64,000 bases of DNA from Gautieria morchelliformis. Its lineage: Eukaryota > Basidiomycota > Agaricomycetes > Gomphales > Gomphaceae. The position numbers were made by a program, and so were the translations under genes. This document shows, piece by piece, positions 55,201-64,000 of this stretch (its first letter is position 1; each line of letters starts with the position of its first letter). The notes under the pieces are model-generated. The model did no database searches. It saw only the letters and a program-made list of their open reading frames with translations, and had not been told where the DNA came from. The stretch is from assembly GCA_015179125.1 (NCBI GenBank), contig WHVA01000090.1, positions 186,001-250,000 on the forward strand, given 5' to 3'.

Positions 55201-56399
55201 CGTTCAAGGTCCATATAAGCCTTACCACACTGTATTGTACCCTACTAAGCTACCCATTGTCCTAGGTACCTGTTAACGAGGCCTCCGAGTTACTGTTATC
55301 TCCCATCGACCGTGATGATCCCCGTGGCGAATTACTCAGAGAGGCCTCAGTTATCATCTGGGATGAAGCACCGATGGCCAACCGCGCTGTTCTAGCCTGT
55401 GTCGACGAGACTTTACGACGAGTCATGCAAAACGATATTCCTTTTGGAGGCAAAATTATTATCCTTTTAGGTGACTTTCGACAAACCTGTCCGGTCGTTC
55501 GCAGAGGATCCAAAACGGACGTGATCAACGCATCCATCCGCACATCGCCTCTATGGAATCATTTTCAGATACATCGATTAACGACTCCCATCTGAAATGC
55601 TAACGACCCTGAGTTTGCTGCTGCTGTGGACGTGATAGGCAATGGGCCATCCTCCCAAGTTTCCTTACCGTTTATTCGGCGCATTTCGACCACTGCAGAA
55701 GTTGTAGACTTCGTCTTTCCATCCCATATTCTATACGATGCGTCCCTCTGTCTTCCCCGATCGATTCTCGCCGGCACCAATGCACGGTGCGATATGTATA
55801 ACTCTATATGCCTACACAGGCTCGGCACTCCTGAAAAAAAATATATGGCTGCTGACTCTATCAAGGAAATGGACGATGCAGACATACTTTCCCCACAATC
55901 CCTTCTCGACTTCGCTGCACGGCAAACACCTCCGGGCCTACCCCCGCACTGTCTCTCCATCCGCTTGGGGGGCCTATATTGCTTAATGCGTAACTTCTCC
56001 ATCTCACGCCGCCTCGTCAAAAACTGTAGAGTCGTCGTTACTCACCTAGGCATAAGACTAATCACTGTTAACATCCTCCACCTTGAACAGGGACACGATT
56101 ATATCGACCGGGAATTGATCTTACTTCCCCGAATAACCTTTACCTACTTTCTCCCCTCCAGTGGTCATACACTTTTACGTAGACAATTTCCTTTGTGCGC
56201 CGCATACGCCACAATGTTCAACAGTTGCCAGGGACTCACGCTCAATCGAGTCGCCATAGACCTCTCCACTCCCGTTTTCAGCCACGGCCAATTATACACT
56301 GCTCTCTCTCGCGTTCGATGTAGGGACGATGTTCGAATTCGATTACCTGCCGACGAAGACACCACTCAAAATATCGTCTATGATGAAATCACTCTATAA
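52228..56399 (+). pseudogene. Helitron Rep-PIF1 helicase with three nonsense codons
   Basis: Introns fit at 52816-52866, 53053-53094, 53966-54012 and 55209-55265. Order: Cys-rich head (CHYCHLPLLTGERSGFCCG), Helitron N-domain (LNLV-type VFNLVYSFVSLESTAEFPGL; ALLRVNPFVRPI), then the HUH nuclease with FITMTCNPHWPEI and the metal-binding LPHSHILIKYP (about 53568). The tyrosine motif reads Y-I-F-K-stop: the second catalytic Tyr is TAG (53953-53955). The PIF1-like helicase follows: Walker A GPAGRGKT (55065), Walker B VIIWDEAP (55350), LLGDFRQTCPVV, and the C-terminal GQLYTALSRVRCRDDVRIRL. TGA codons at 53836-53838 and 55593-55595 stand where arginine is expected. Rep nicks and joins DNA and the helicase unwinds it. 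This copy is dead. Confidence 0.9.
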
Positions 56400-56499
56400 T
56401 TTACGTGTCATTCCCTGTTTCCGCATCCTTCCTCTCCCACCCCTATTTCTTTTCCCTTTATATCCCACCCCTCGAACACCACCTTTCCCTTCACTCACC

Positions 56500-56820
56500 A
56501 TGGCGCCTCCTACAGACCATCGCCTGAGCTTTCCTGGCGTCGAAAATGTGCATCCCCTTTTCCCTCCCCACCTCCTTTTCCTTCTAACTCTACACAAGGC
56601 AGATATTACGCCGGTCACTTCCTCACAAGTGTCAGCATACGACATCCGTTATATAACACGTCCTCGCAGGTCACCCATCCACACACCTGTTAACGGTCCC
56701 GCATCCATAGACGCCCTATTGCGCTCCTTACCTTTTCTTCCCAACATCTCCCCTGAAACACGTCGGCGGCTTCAGAATGAACTGCAGCTCATCTGTACCT
56801 TCATGTCGAGGGACCAGTGA
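56500..56820 (+). CDS. Small ORF downstream of the Helitron helicase
   Basis: 106 codons (MAPPTDHRLSFPGVENVHPL; LLRSLPFLPNISPETRRRLQ), 100 bases after the helicase stop on the same strand. The Helitron position and intact frame suggest an accessory protein. No family recognised. Confidence 0.4.
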   Translation: MAPPTDHRLSFPGVENVHPLFPPHLLFLLTLHKADITPVTSSQVSAYDIRYITRPRRSPIHTPVNGPASIDALLRSLPFLPNISPETRRRLQNELQLICTFMSRDQ

Positions 56821-58375
56821 ATGGTCACATGTAACTTCACCAAAGCTAACTTTCCCCACTTTGTATTACATAATGAATTTTTTTTTATTATCTTTTCTCC
56901 CATCTGTACTGGCGCGCCGAAGTGAAGCGCAGGCGAGCCTTGTTTAAATTATACACATGTAGAAGTAATATTTATCTATTAATCTGGCTGCAGTAATGGG
57001 GTAACAAGCAGAGATACTGGGCAAGTTATCTTGAGGTGTGACTGACTAGGGTTAGTGTGAGTTTTATTGACACCTTTTGCCAAGACCAGGCACACTTAGT
57101 CATAGCGGAAGTTACGATTTTGAGATTGCAGAAAATCACAAAGCGTTCGGCTTGATTCGACACTGATTTCACGCAAAAAAAGATCAGGTAATGTCTGGGT
57201 TGCAGATTTTGTAACTTCTCCAGATCAGATTTTCGTGGTCTGGTTACTGAACGCGTCCTAAGGAACAGCATAGAGAGATTATAGAATTAAGAGAGCAGAT
57301 CAAAAATAATAAGCATGTAGGATTGCGAATTAGAAAGATTGCTGGATGTTGTATGTTTTATGATTCACAAGGTAATTGCTATAGTCTAGAAGATATGGAT
57401 GTCTTTATAGATGAAAAACCTTGCAAGTTGTCTACAGTGTACCGTAAAAAGAAAGACCTGGTATCATATGAGATCGTAGATAATCAAATAAATTTTATGA
57501 CAAAACAACACAACAAACCAGAACCAATAAATTTAACACTGGTTCTCGCTCAAAAGGAATCTCAGCTTATTCAAGAAGAAATAAGCAGTAGAAACATTAA
57601 ATTTGATATAAAAAATATCACAGAAAATTGTAGGGTATATAATTCAGCAGATAATTACTTTGAGTTAGCAGACATGGATGTATTTATGGATGGAGAAATA
57701 TCCCCTTTAACAGCCCATGATGAAGCAGATGATCTAGTATCATATGAGGTCAATGATAATAATCAAATAAATCTGCTAACAGACCAACCAGATAAATCAC
57801 ATTGTGCTAGAGATATCAAAGGAATCACACCAAGTTGTAGAATACACGATTCAGAAGGTAATTACTATGAGTTAGCAGACATGGATGCATATATGGATGG
57901 AAAAAAAAGTATCCATTTTAACAGCATATTATGCATGTAAATATCTGGTATCATGTGAGGTCAATGATAATAATCAAATAAACCTCCTGACAAAACAAGA
58001 TAAGAATAGTACAAGGGATAGTTTGGTAAATAAGTCTCTTCAAACGAGTAAAACTAGATCAAAACCAGATAAGAAACCAAAGATAGATAACCAATCAAAA
58101 CTAGCTGAGATCTCAAGGGATAGTATGGTAAATAAGTCTCCTCAAATGAGTCAAACTAGATCAAAACCAGATAAGAAACCAAAGCAATCTACTCCTGATG
58201 AGATCTCAATATTTGATATGCTTGATGAGAAAGAAATCAATTGGGGAAACATTAAATTTGATATCAAAAATATCACAGAAAATTGTAGGGTATATAATTC
58301 AGCAGGTAATTACTTTGAATTAGCAGACATAGATGTATTTATGGATGGAGAAGAAATATCTCCTTTACACCCGGT

Positions 58376-58920
58376 TGCAGTACCTAAGGTGCACGTCGGA
58401 TTTGCTTCCGTTTTAGCGCACAAACCTCGAACAACGATATCTTGCTTGATATCGCTCTGATTCGCTTGAAATTTCATATATGAAGCTATGTGGACCATAG
58501 CTAGGGCATAGAACTAAAAAATCCAAATAAAACAAGCATTTTTTATTTTGCATTTTGGGTGCTGAGGGGGGAACAATGTCAAGCTTAGCTTACTGTATGT
58601 AGTTCAATGCAGGTTTTAATTTTGTTTGCTACTTTGTACTAATGGTGAGAACCCACTACAGGAGAATCTCCAGAAGAGGGTGTCATAGGATTGGAGAGGA
58701 AGGGCTTAGCTTCTTCTGACGTTGGATCAGTGAGATCGGGCGGTAGGCGTTCATTCTCAATGTTGGATTTCCTCCTGTGTAGCATAAGCCCCGAAAATCT
58801 GAGGGATCATATAACGTGGAACATACGTGTCATCAAAGTTCGTAATAGCATCTTTGATCCCTTCCACACTGAGTGCCAATGCATCATAAGGCAACTTCAC
58901 CGATCCTGACATGTTCTTGA
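58376..58920 (-). repeat. Dispersed family K, copy 3, with coding debris
   Basis: 58376-58565 matches 29640-29800 weakly (TTTGCTTCCGTTTTAGCGCA; CATAGCTAGGGCATAGAA). Further right, 58680-58920 on the minus strand reads MSGSVKLPYDALALSVEGIK and FDDTYVPRYMIPQIFGAYAT, a plausible N-terminal block of the same unknown protein. It truncates the tandem-repeat gene. Confidence 0.5.
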
Positions 58921-58924
58921 GCTT

Positions 58925-59295
58925 GGAAACCACCGGGGCGCATGCGTATGTGGCGGGGTGAGGGGCGCGGAGGTGCTGGGGTGGGCGAGCTGGTGTAGGA
59001 GCACGGGGTGGTGGGGGAGCAGGCGGCGGCAGGTGTGGGTGCAGGTGTGGGTGCAGGTGTGGGTGCGGGGCGCAGGGACGGGTTGGGCGATGACGCGAAG
59101 GACGTGGGGGCGCACGCGTATGCGGCGGGGGTGAGGGGTGCGGAGGTGCTGGGGTGGGCGAGCTGGTGTAGGACGACGGGGTGGTGGGGAAGTGGGCGGC
59201 GGCGGGTGTGGGTGCAGGTGTGGGTGCGGGTGCGGGTGCGGGTGCAGGTGCAGGTGCAGGTAAGGGTGCGGGTGCGGGTGCAATTGCAGCACAGA
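58925..59295 (+). repeat. GGTGCGGGTGCAGGTGTG minisatellite, GC-rich
   Basis: Runs of GGTGYGGGTGCAGGTG. A larger unit (GGGGCGCAYGCGTATG then GCGGGGTGAGGGGYGCGGAG and further) occurs twice, near 58937 and 59107, so a roughly 170-base segment is duplicated. Both strands give long proline- or alanine-rich spurious frames. Confidence 0.7.
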
Positions 59296-59629
59296 CGACA
59301 CGGAGCTCATCGTCAGCCACCAGTATAGGTAAGCAGCTTTACAGTAAATAAAACAATAAAACAAACCACATTTAAAAGCAGAACCTCATTAATTTTAGAG
59401 AAACTTATTGATGTCTATTTTCGAAAAAAACATCAAAAATATAGATATTAAAATACAATTTTTTCACCACAGTCTGGGGATGTTATTTAAATCTATTTTC
59501 GAAAAAATTCACAAAAATATAAAGCAGATGTGACAATACAATATGATGAAAAAAAAAAAAAGGAACCAATGAAATTACAAACACAAATAAAATAAAATAC
59601 ATGGCAATGCATTAAAAAACAGATATTAC

Positions 59630-59822
59630 CTACCAATAGAAAGCCAGCCAAGCCAATAGATAGCCAGCTAACCCAAGCAAAAGATAGCCAGCCTGCCAAA
59701 GCAATAGACAGCCAGCCAGCTAAAGGAGCAGACAGCAGACAGAGCAGAGCAAACAGCGGACAGAGCAGACAACAGAGCAGACAACAGAGCAGACAACAGA
59801 CAGAGCAGACAGCAGAGAGAGG
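59630..59822 (+). repeat. AGCCAGCC and AGACAACAGAGC tandem repeats
   Basis: First ATAGAYAGCCAGCC-type units (59636-59725), then AGCAGACAACAGAGCAGACA units (59735-59820). Confidence 0.75.
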
Positions 59823-60125
59823 AATTGCCGGTGGGCAGATTCCTGGCATTCCATCCTTACCGTTCTGCCTTTATACCGCGCGCGCACGTCGTGCACGGAC
59901 CACGCGCGAATGGGTCACGTGACCGCGGACGCTGCTGCGCAGCATCCATTGCTCGCGGCTGCGCCGCTCGCCGCTGACCTAATATTTACGTAATATTATT
60001 TGTCAGCGGTGCGCCCACAACCCACCGAGCTGCTTTCATATAGTGTAAATAGTAATAAAGCATTATTTGGTGGAATGAAAATACATATTTAATCAGGATT
60101 TAGCAATACCTCTTTGTATACAATA
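59823..60125. other. No gene seen
   Basis: Contains GCGCGCGCACG-rich sequence and an AT-rich stretch; the 3' flank of the minus-strand Helitron fragment. Confidence 0.3.
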
Positions 60126-60542
60126 TTAGATGTTTTGTTCCCCTCCCCTAAAGAACATGGACTCTGTTCCAATTAGGGCCTCTTGATACTGCAACATAAA
60201 ACTGTCCATGTGAGCCTGGTCAGAGTTCTTTTTGATGGAGGAGAGAGAGCCCTCATGGACAGGAATTGGAATTCCAAGCATGCTGTGAGAGGTTGTACCA
60301 TTAGTGAGGATAAGTGCAGCCATTGCAGATGAGGCTACAGCAAGCACAATGAGACTCTCCGCTCTACAGGAGTGGATTAGGGTGTTCCATGTGAATGATT
60401 TCCCAGCGCCCCCTGAGCCAGTGATGAAAAACATTTGTCCGTTAGGTTTCCCCTGAGCATCTATGTCCAGTGCTGACCGTAATATCTGATCATGCGCAGA
60501 CCTTTGCCCCTCATTCAGCTTGGGAACCTCCTCATCAGCCAT
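60126..60542 (-). pseudogene. Helitron PIF1-like helicase fragment
   Basis: 138 codons: LNEGQRSAHDQIL, FFITGSGGAGKSFTWNTLIH (Walker A), VASSAMAALILTNGTTSHSM and LGIPIPVHEGS. This is the start of the PIF1-like domain of a basidiomycete Helitron, distinct in sequence from the one at 55 kb. It corresponds to the segment that should follow the plus-strand piece ending at 63806, but on the other strand, so the element was inverted or two copies are present. Confidence 0.8.
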
Positions 60543-60614
60543 TTACTATGGCTTTGGCTGGGCTTGGGGTTTCTCTGTCAGTCTCTGGGCTTCTCTGGCT
60601 TTGGCTGGGCATTA

Positions 60615-60890
60615 ATAACAGCTTCTGCTTCAATGTACGGTACTTTTTTGACATTTTTTCACAGATAGATGTCAATAAATTATCCTGACTTTGTGAAAAT
60701 TGACAACAGCTCCAGCTTAAATGTACAGTGCATTTTTTTGACATTTTTCAAAAAACAGATAATCTTGACTCTGCTAAAATTAATAACAACTTCAGCTTAA
60801 ATGTACTACTGGACATTTGTTTTGACATTTTTCAAAAAATAGATAATCCTGACTTTGCTAAAATTAATGACAGCAGCTGCTTAAATATGG
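60615..60890 (+). repeat. About 90-base tandem repeat, three copies
   Basis: Units contain TTTTGACATTTTTCAAAAAA, CAGATAATC, TGACT-TGCTAAAATTAAT and CAGCTTAAATGTAC. The first unit is the most diverged. Confidence 0.8.
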
Positions 60891-60989
60891 CTTCCTTTAC
60901 TATTTTATTTATGTCTGTATATGTCACAAATAGATATTGATACATGTCCCTGAGTTTGCTAAAAGTTAATGATAAGTAACAGCCTCTGC

Positions 60990-61395
60990 TTGCTTCACTT
61001 TGAGGCCCTTGGGGATATGCTACACATGCCATTGGGACATGCTATGCATGCTATACTTGAGGGGCATGCTACACACACTATGCATGGGGACACGTATGTT
61101 ATGCATGGGGACAAGCATGCTATGCATGGGGACACACACGCTATGCATGGGCACATGCACACTATGCATGGGGATGTACACACTATATGTGGGGACACAC
61201 TATGCTTGGGAGACACGGTACAAACAAGGGACACACAACAGGGGAAAACACTACAAACAAGGGACATTCTACACATGCTGTACTTGGGGGACACACTACA
61301 AACAAAGGACATGCTACGCACACTATACTTGGGGGACATGTTATGCATTGGGGACACACTTTGCACACTATACTTGAATATCACAAGTCTATTTC
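60990..61395 (+). repeat. GGGGACACACRCTATGCAT minisatellite
   Basis: More than ten units of 18-30 bases built from GGGGACACA and CTATGCATG or CTATACTTG, with an embedded variant ACTACAAACAAGGGACA. It yields open frames on both strands with Met/His/Thr repeats that I do not regard as genes. Confidence 0.85.
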
Positions 61396-61965
61396 TACCG
61401 CGACCCCATGCTGTTTGCCTGGATGTGGCACAACACTGGGTAGAGACTGCTGGAGACCTGTGGGATAACACTTTCAGTCCATATGCCAGGCCAGCACAAT
61501 GGGATATTTGATCCTAATATGGATCCAGGCATGGCTTTGCAGAGAGCAGAGGGTGCTAAGACCATGCTCATGGCCTATTTTGAAGCCAATCAAAGATATC
61601 CTGAGGCATGTGAACTATTTACTCTATGTGGAATTTCCTGAGAGGATGTCTGGGATAAGCCAGCCAAGCGGTGGAAACCTCATCAGCAGGATTTCAGTCT
61701 CGGTAGCCTTCATTTTGTAAGTCCAGCCTCTGGAGGGAGCTTTTACTTGCGAACCCTCCTTACAGTTGTCAGAGGAGCAATGTCATTTGAGGACCTTAGA
61801 TCATTTGATGGTGTCCTTTATCCTACTTACAAGGCTGCATGCCTGGCAAGGGCCTGTTAGAAGATGATTTCAAGTGGACACAGTGTCTTCAGGAGGTGGC
61901 ACACATACAAACAGGTTTCCAGCTTAGGAGGTTATTTGTCACTATTCTCCTTCAGTGTGCCCCTG

Positions 61966-63562
61966 TGTCAAGATTGGATTTTGGGCGTTAATATCGCATG
62001 TTAGTGGTGAATGCCCAAATAGTGTGTGCGATCTAGCGAATCGCCCAGCGAACAGTACCGAAGAGGTAAGGGTTAAGAAGTAAGAGGGTTACTCGAAAGG
62101 AATTCGCCCTGATCTACAGTCATAGCGAAATAGCCCGTGGCACTTGACGATGTAATGTGCAAGGTGTCATGGAAAGGTTGTCTAAGTAGCGACAATCCTT
62201 TCGCCGGCAAAGGCACTCCTTCGGAGCCCTTCGCTGACAGCACAGAAAATAACTCGAAGGCTAAGGTAACAAAGATAAAGTATGGGAACTCACCAGTGAT
62301 GCCTAAGTCCTCTTCTGGTCGAAGATAGAAATCTACAGGAGAAGGCTCAAGACGATGGTCACAGCGAGGTCAAGTTTGCACAAGATGGACACATGATAAT
62401 TAAACTGGAGAATATACATGCGAATGTAGACTACTTATACCAAATGCTCATATGGTGCTAGCGAATAGGAAAGAGGCCGCCTGGAGTCAGGGTTGGATAG
62501 GGGTGCGCGGTCAGGATACATAATAGATGGAATAGACATACAATAGAATGGAAGAGGGGTGCAAACATGAAACGACAGAGAGGAAAGAGGGCGAAGGCCC
62601 CTATGTACGAAAACACGCCTTGGGACCTGCATATACACCACCCTGCACGGACTCTTCGTCTTCTGGGTTGATCCCACATGACCTACGGGTAGGATGCCCC
62701 GCGAATGCATTCTGGCCGCCATAGGAACACCCAAAGGGGGTTGAGTTGAGAAGATGATGGGACCAGTGATGAACCATCAATCCGGGTAAAGGATGTCGAT
62801 CGTGTTTGATGGCATGCCTGCTGGCGAATGATACGAGTAGCGAATGGTCATATGGTGAATGTGGCGAATAGCGAATGGAGCGAGGAGTGAATGGAGTGAA
62901 GATGAGCGAAGATGGAAGAGTGGTGAAAGGGAAAACAGGGATAGCTGGGTACAAGAAATAAATGAGTCATGACAGCCTGCACCTCCTTGCAATTCATGAT
63001 AGGACCAGTGATGAACCATCAATCCAGGTAAAGGATGTTGATTGTGTTTGATGGCATGGCTACTGGCGAATGATGCGAGTAGCGAATGGTCATTTGGCGA
63101 ATGTGGCGAATAATGAATGGAGCAAAGAGTGAATGGAGCGAAGCCGAGCGAACATGGAAGAGTGGTGGTGAAAGGGAAAACAGGGATAGCTGGATACAAG
63201 AAATGAATGGGTCATGACAACTGTGTAGTGAAAACTTCAGCGAAGCTAATTGGTCCTGCCCTGCAGTCGTATGAGTCCCATTGAGTCCAACCTGCAAGGA
63301 GGCTGCAACTGACACTATCCGAATGCATCCTGAGCATGTGGGTCTGTCATGGAGTGGGAGTTTAACAGATGATGGGTTCTATGATGGATGAGGGCCCCAA
63401 CACCTGGTGTCCTGGCAGGAATGATGTGAATAGCGAATGCGAAAGCAGTATGGCGATGAATATTTTGGCAAGATATTCGCTGGTTCGGGAAGCCGCTTGC
63501 TGGTTCAGGAGGTCATTCGCTGTGTGCTGAGGGATGATTCACAGAATAAATGAATCATGACA
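61966..63562 (-). repeat. Solo LTR (family L), copy 3, 1.6 kb with internal duplications
   Basis: On the minus strand TGTCATGATTCA...CCAATCTTGACA. Exact 5-base target duplication CCCTG at 61961-61965 and 63563-63567. No internal gag-pol, so a solo LTR left by LTR-LTR recombination. It is longer than copies 1 and 2 because of tandem duplication at 62757-63219 and a further partial end copy near 63360. GCGAATGG-type words recur throughout the right half. Confidence 0.88.
62757..63219 (-). repeat. Tandem duplication of about 235 bases inside the solo LTR
   Basis: GGACCAGTGATGAACCATCA starts both copies (62760 and 63002). Each copy ends in an LTR-terminus-like GTCATGACA (62975, 63219), so the LTR end itself has been duplicated. 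Confidence 0.85.
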
Positions 63563-63806
63563 CCCTGCTTGGCCTGCTCATATCTGGGAGGAGTTTCGGG
63601 AGCATATTTGTGATGATCTGGTGTATCAGCTTCAAAATAGGCATGGCATTCACCATCCTACAAATGATCAAATCTATGACTTTGGTCTCTTTCTCATTGA
63701 CAAGATCATGCATCAGGGAGGGAGGTCTCTGGATCAGTTCATAGATATGCCACAGATAATGGGGCACTGGGAGGGGTTGATAGGGAACCATTTGATAGCT
63801 GAGCAG

Positions 63807-63829
63807 CATGTAAATAATGTATTTACATG
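63807..63829. repeat. Perfect palindrome at the Helitron break
   Basis: CATGTAAATA-ATG-TATTTACATG, ten-base arms and a three-base loop, starting at the base where Helitron homology stops. Confidence 0.7.
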
Positions 63830-64000
63830 GTATCTTAGTTATTGCCAGTGGGCCCCTATGGACCCACTATATAGTTAGTGCATGGGAACCGTCCGGCAGT
63901 TCCCCATCTTAATCTTACCTTACACTGTCACTACGTAGCATCCAGAATACCACATCTCGGTCAAGTTCTGTCTGCCCTTGTGACTCAAGGTCCTAAGATC
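63830..64000. other. No gene recognised
   Basis: Short unassigned flank at the right edge of the window. Confidence 0.3.

Larger units (their letters stand above)
50410..56960 (+). mobile_element. Helitron (rolling-circle transposon), inactivated
   Basis: Defined by its accessory protein gene (51151-51977), the Rep-helicase gene (52228-56399) and a GC-rich potential hairpin (GGCGCGCCGAAG...CAGGCG near 56911) of the kind seen at Helitron 3' ends. Termini are approximate: I could not fix a TC start or CTRR end. Helitrons transpose by rolling circle without target duplication and often carry host genes. Confidence 0.7.
50212..57258. mobile_element. PIF/Harbinger-like TIR element, 7.0 kb, housing a Helitron
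   Basis: Starts GGGCGCGTTCGGTAACCAGA and ends with the inverted match ...TCTGGTTACTGAACGCGTCC, about 30 bases of inverted repeat. The 3-base duplication TAA (50209-50211, 57259-57261) restores a coding frame when collapsed. TAA plus GGG ends fit PIF/Harbinger or Tourist-type elements. No Harbinger transposase is seen; the interior from about 50410 is Helitron. So either a Helitron landed in a small MITE, or the ends have captured it. Confidence 0.8.
50104..58368 (+). pseudogene. AT-rich coiled-coil and tandem-repeat protein gene, split by a 7-kb element
   Basis: 5' part 50110-50211 reads MEAQIVKLSKRIDRITEWIE and EKDEIISNLKQISK. At 50212 a TAA-flanked element intervenes. The frame resumes at 57262 with EQHREIIELREQIKNNKHVG, so the two sides form one continuous heptad-rich coiled coil of about 60 residues. 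Four tandem repeats of about 60 residues follow (near 57340, 57610, 57820, 58260), each with CRVYNSAGNYFELADMDVFM-like cores and then LVSYEVNDNNQINLLT. Between repeats 3 and 4 is a Lys/Ser-rich linker with an internal duplication (TRSKPDKKPK twice). A frameshift sits in an A8 run near 57900. The 3' end is cut by family K at about 58368. I do not recognise the family; it might be an unknown transposon protein. Confidence 0.6.
61510..63806 (+). pseudogene. Helitron protein middle region, split by a solo LTR
   Basis: 61515-61965 reads MALQRAEGAKTMLMAYFEAN, YPEACELFTLCGIS, LRTLLTVVRGAMSFEDLRSF, ACLARGLLEDDFKWTQCLQE and LRRLFVTILLQCAPV. After the LTR at 61966-63562 and one CCCTG copy the reading goes on with WEEFREHICDDLVYQLQN, IYDFGLFLIDKIMHQGGRSL and NHLIAEQ (63806). 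This is the region between the Rep and PIF1 domains in one class of basidiomycete Helitrons. A TGA interrupts it at about 61639. It ends at a perfect palindrome (63807). Its natural continuation resembles the minus-strand piece at 60126-60542. Confidence 0.8.

Noticed and set aside
58897-59364. Long proline- and histidine-rich frames
   Set aside because: They read through a GGTGCGGGTG minisatellite and have no homology.
60969-61511. Met/His/Thr-repeat proteins on both strands, or a CRISPR-like array
   Set aside because: The units are variable and contiguous without unique spacers, and the genome is eukaryotic; a minisatellite explains them.

Overview
This is nuclear DNA from a filamentous fungus, almost certainly a mushroom-forming basidiomycete (Agaricomycetes). 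The evidence is the very short spliceosomal introns (about 42-57 bases where they can be fixed), an alpha-kinase gene with Cys-rich N-terminal modules, a C2-NACHT-WD40 STAND protein, an F-box gene, and the mobile-element mix (Ty1/copia with an initiator-tRNA priming site, Ty3/gypsy, Helitrons, hAT, Tc1/mariner, a LINE). I see no tRNA or rRNA gene, CRISPR array, operon or bacterial gene.

The window is a nested repeat island. 0.4-1.7 kb: a broken F-box gene. 2.1-9.5 kb: an old dispersed repeat split by a copia element with both LTRs and a 5-base target duplication; a 2.1-kb non-autonomous LTR element with identical LTRs sits inside its reverse transcriptase. 12-18.6 kb: a decayed C2-NACHT-WD40 gene, a piece of an ammonium transporter, and inverted WD40/ankyrin debris. 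18.8-20 kb: a second copy of the old repeat, split by a GC-rich hAT-like element. 21.1-24.1 kb: a second copia, cut in its reverse transcriptase by a small GGAGG-ended element whose far side abuts Helitron debris. 25.4-27.8 kb: an alpha-kinase gene, the best candidate for an intact host gene, whose stop codon lies in an inserted LTR.

29-34 kb: a repeat family with unknown coding content, a Tc1/mariner transposase split by another GGAGG-ended element, and pieces of syntaxin and Sec31, the latter in scrambled order. 34.4-42.3 kb: a minus-strand gene of unknown function interrupted by a LINE ORF1 and by a 4.6-kb element with 550-base inverted repeats, an 8-base target duplication and a captured DExH-helicase fragment (a Pack-type transposon). 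42.7-48.3 kb: a GC-rich gene fragment, a gypsy gag/protease with its LTR, and a hAT transposase.

50.1-58.4 kb: an unrecognised AT-rich coiled-coil and tandem-repeat gene split by a 7-kb TAA-flanked element that carries a Helitron (accessory protein plus Rep-PIF1 helicase). 58.4-64 kb: more repeat debris, minisatellites and a second Helitron in inverted pieces, one of them split by a 1.6-kb solo LTR with a CCCTG duplication.

The genes do not form a pathway. The common theme is transposition, nesting, capture of host gene fragments with introns retained, and decay. Much of the inactivation is arginine codons turned into TGA, as expected from C-to-T change at CpG.
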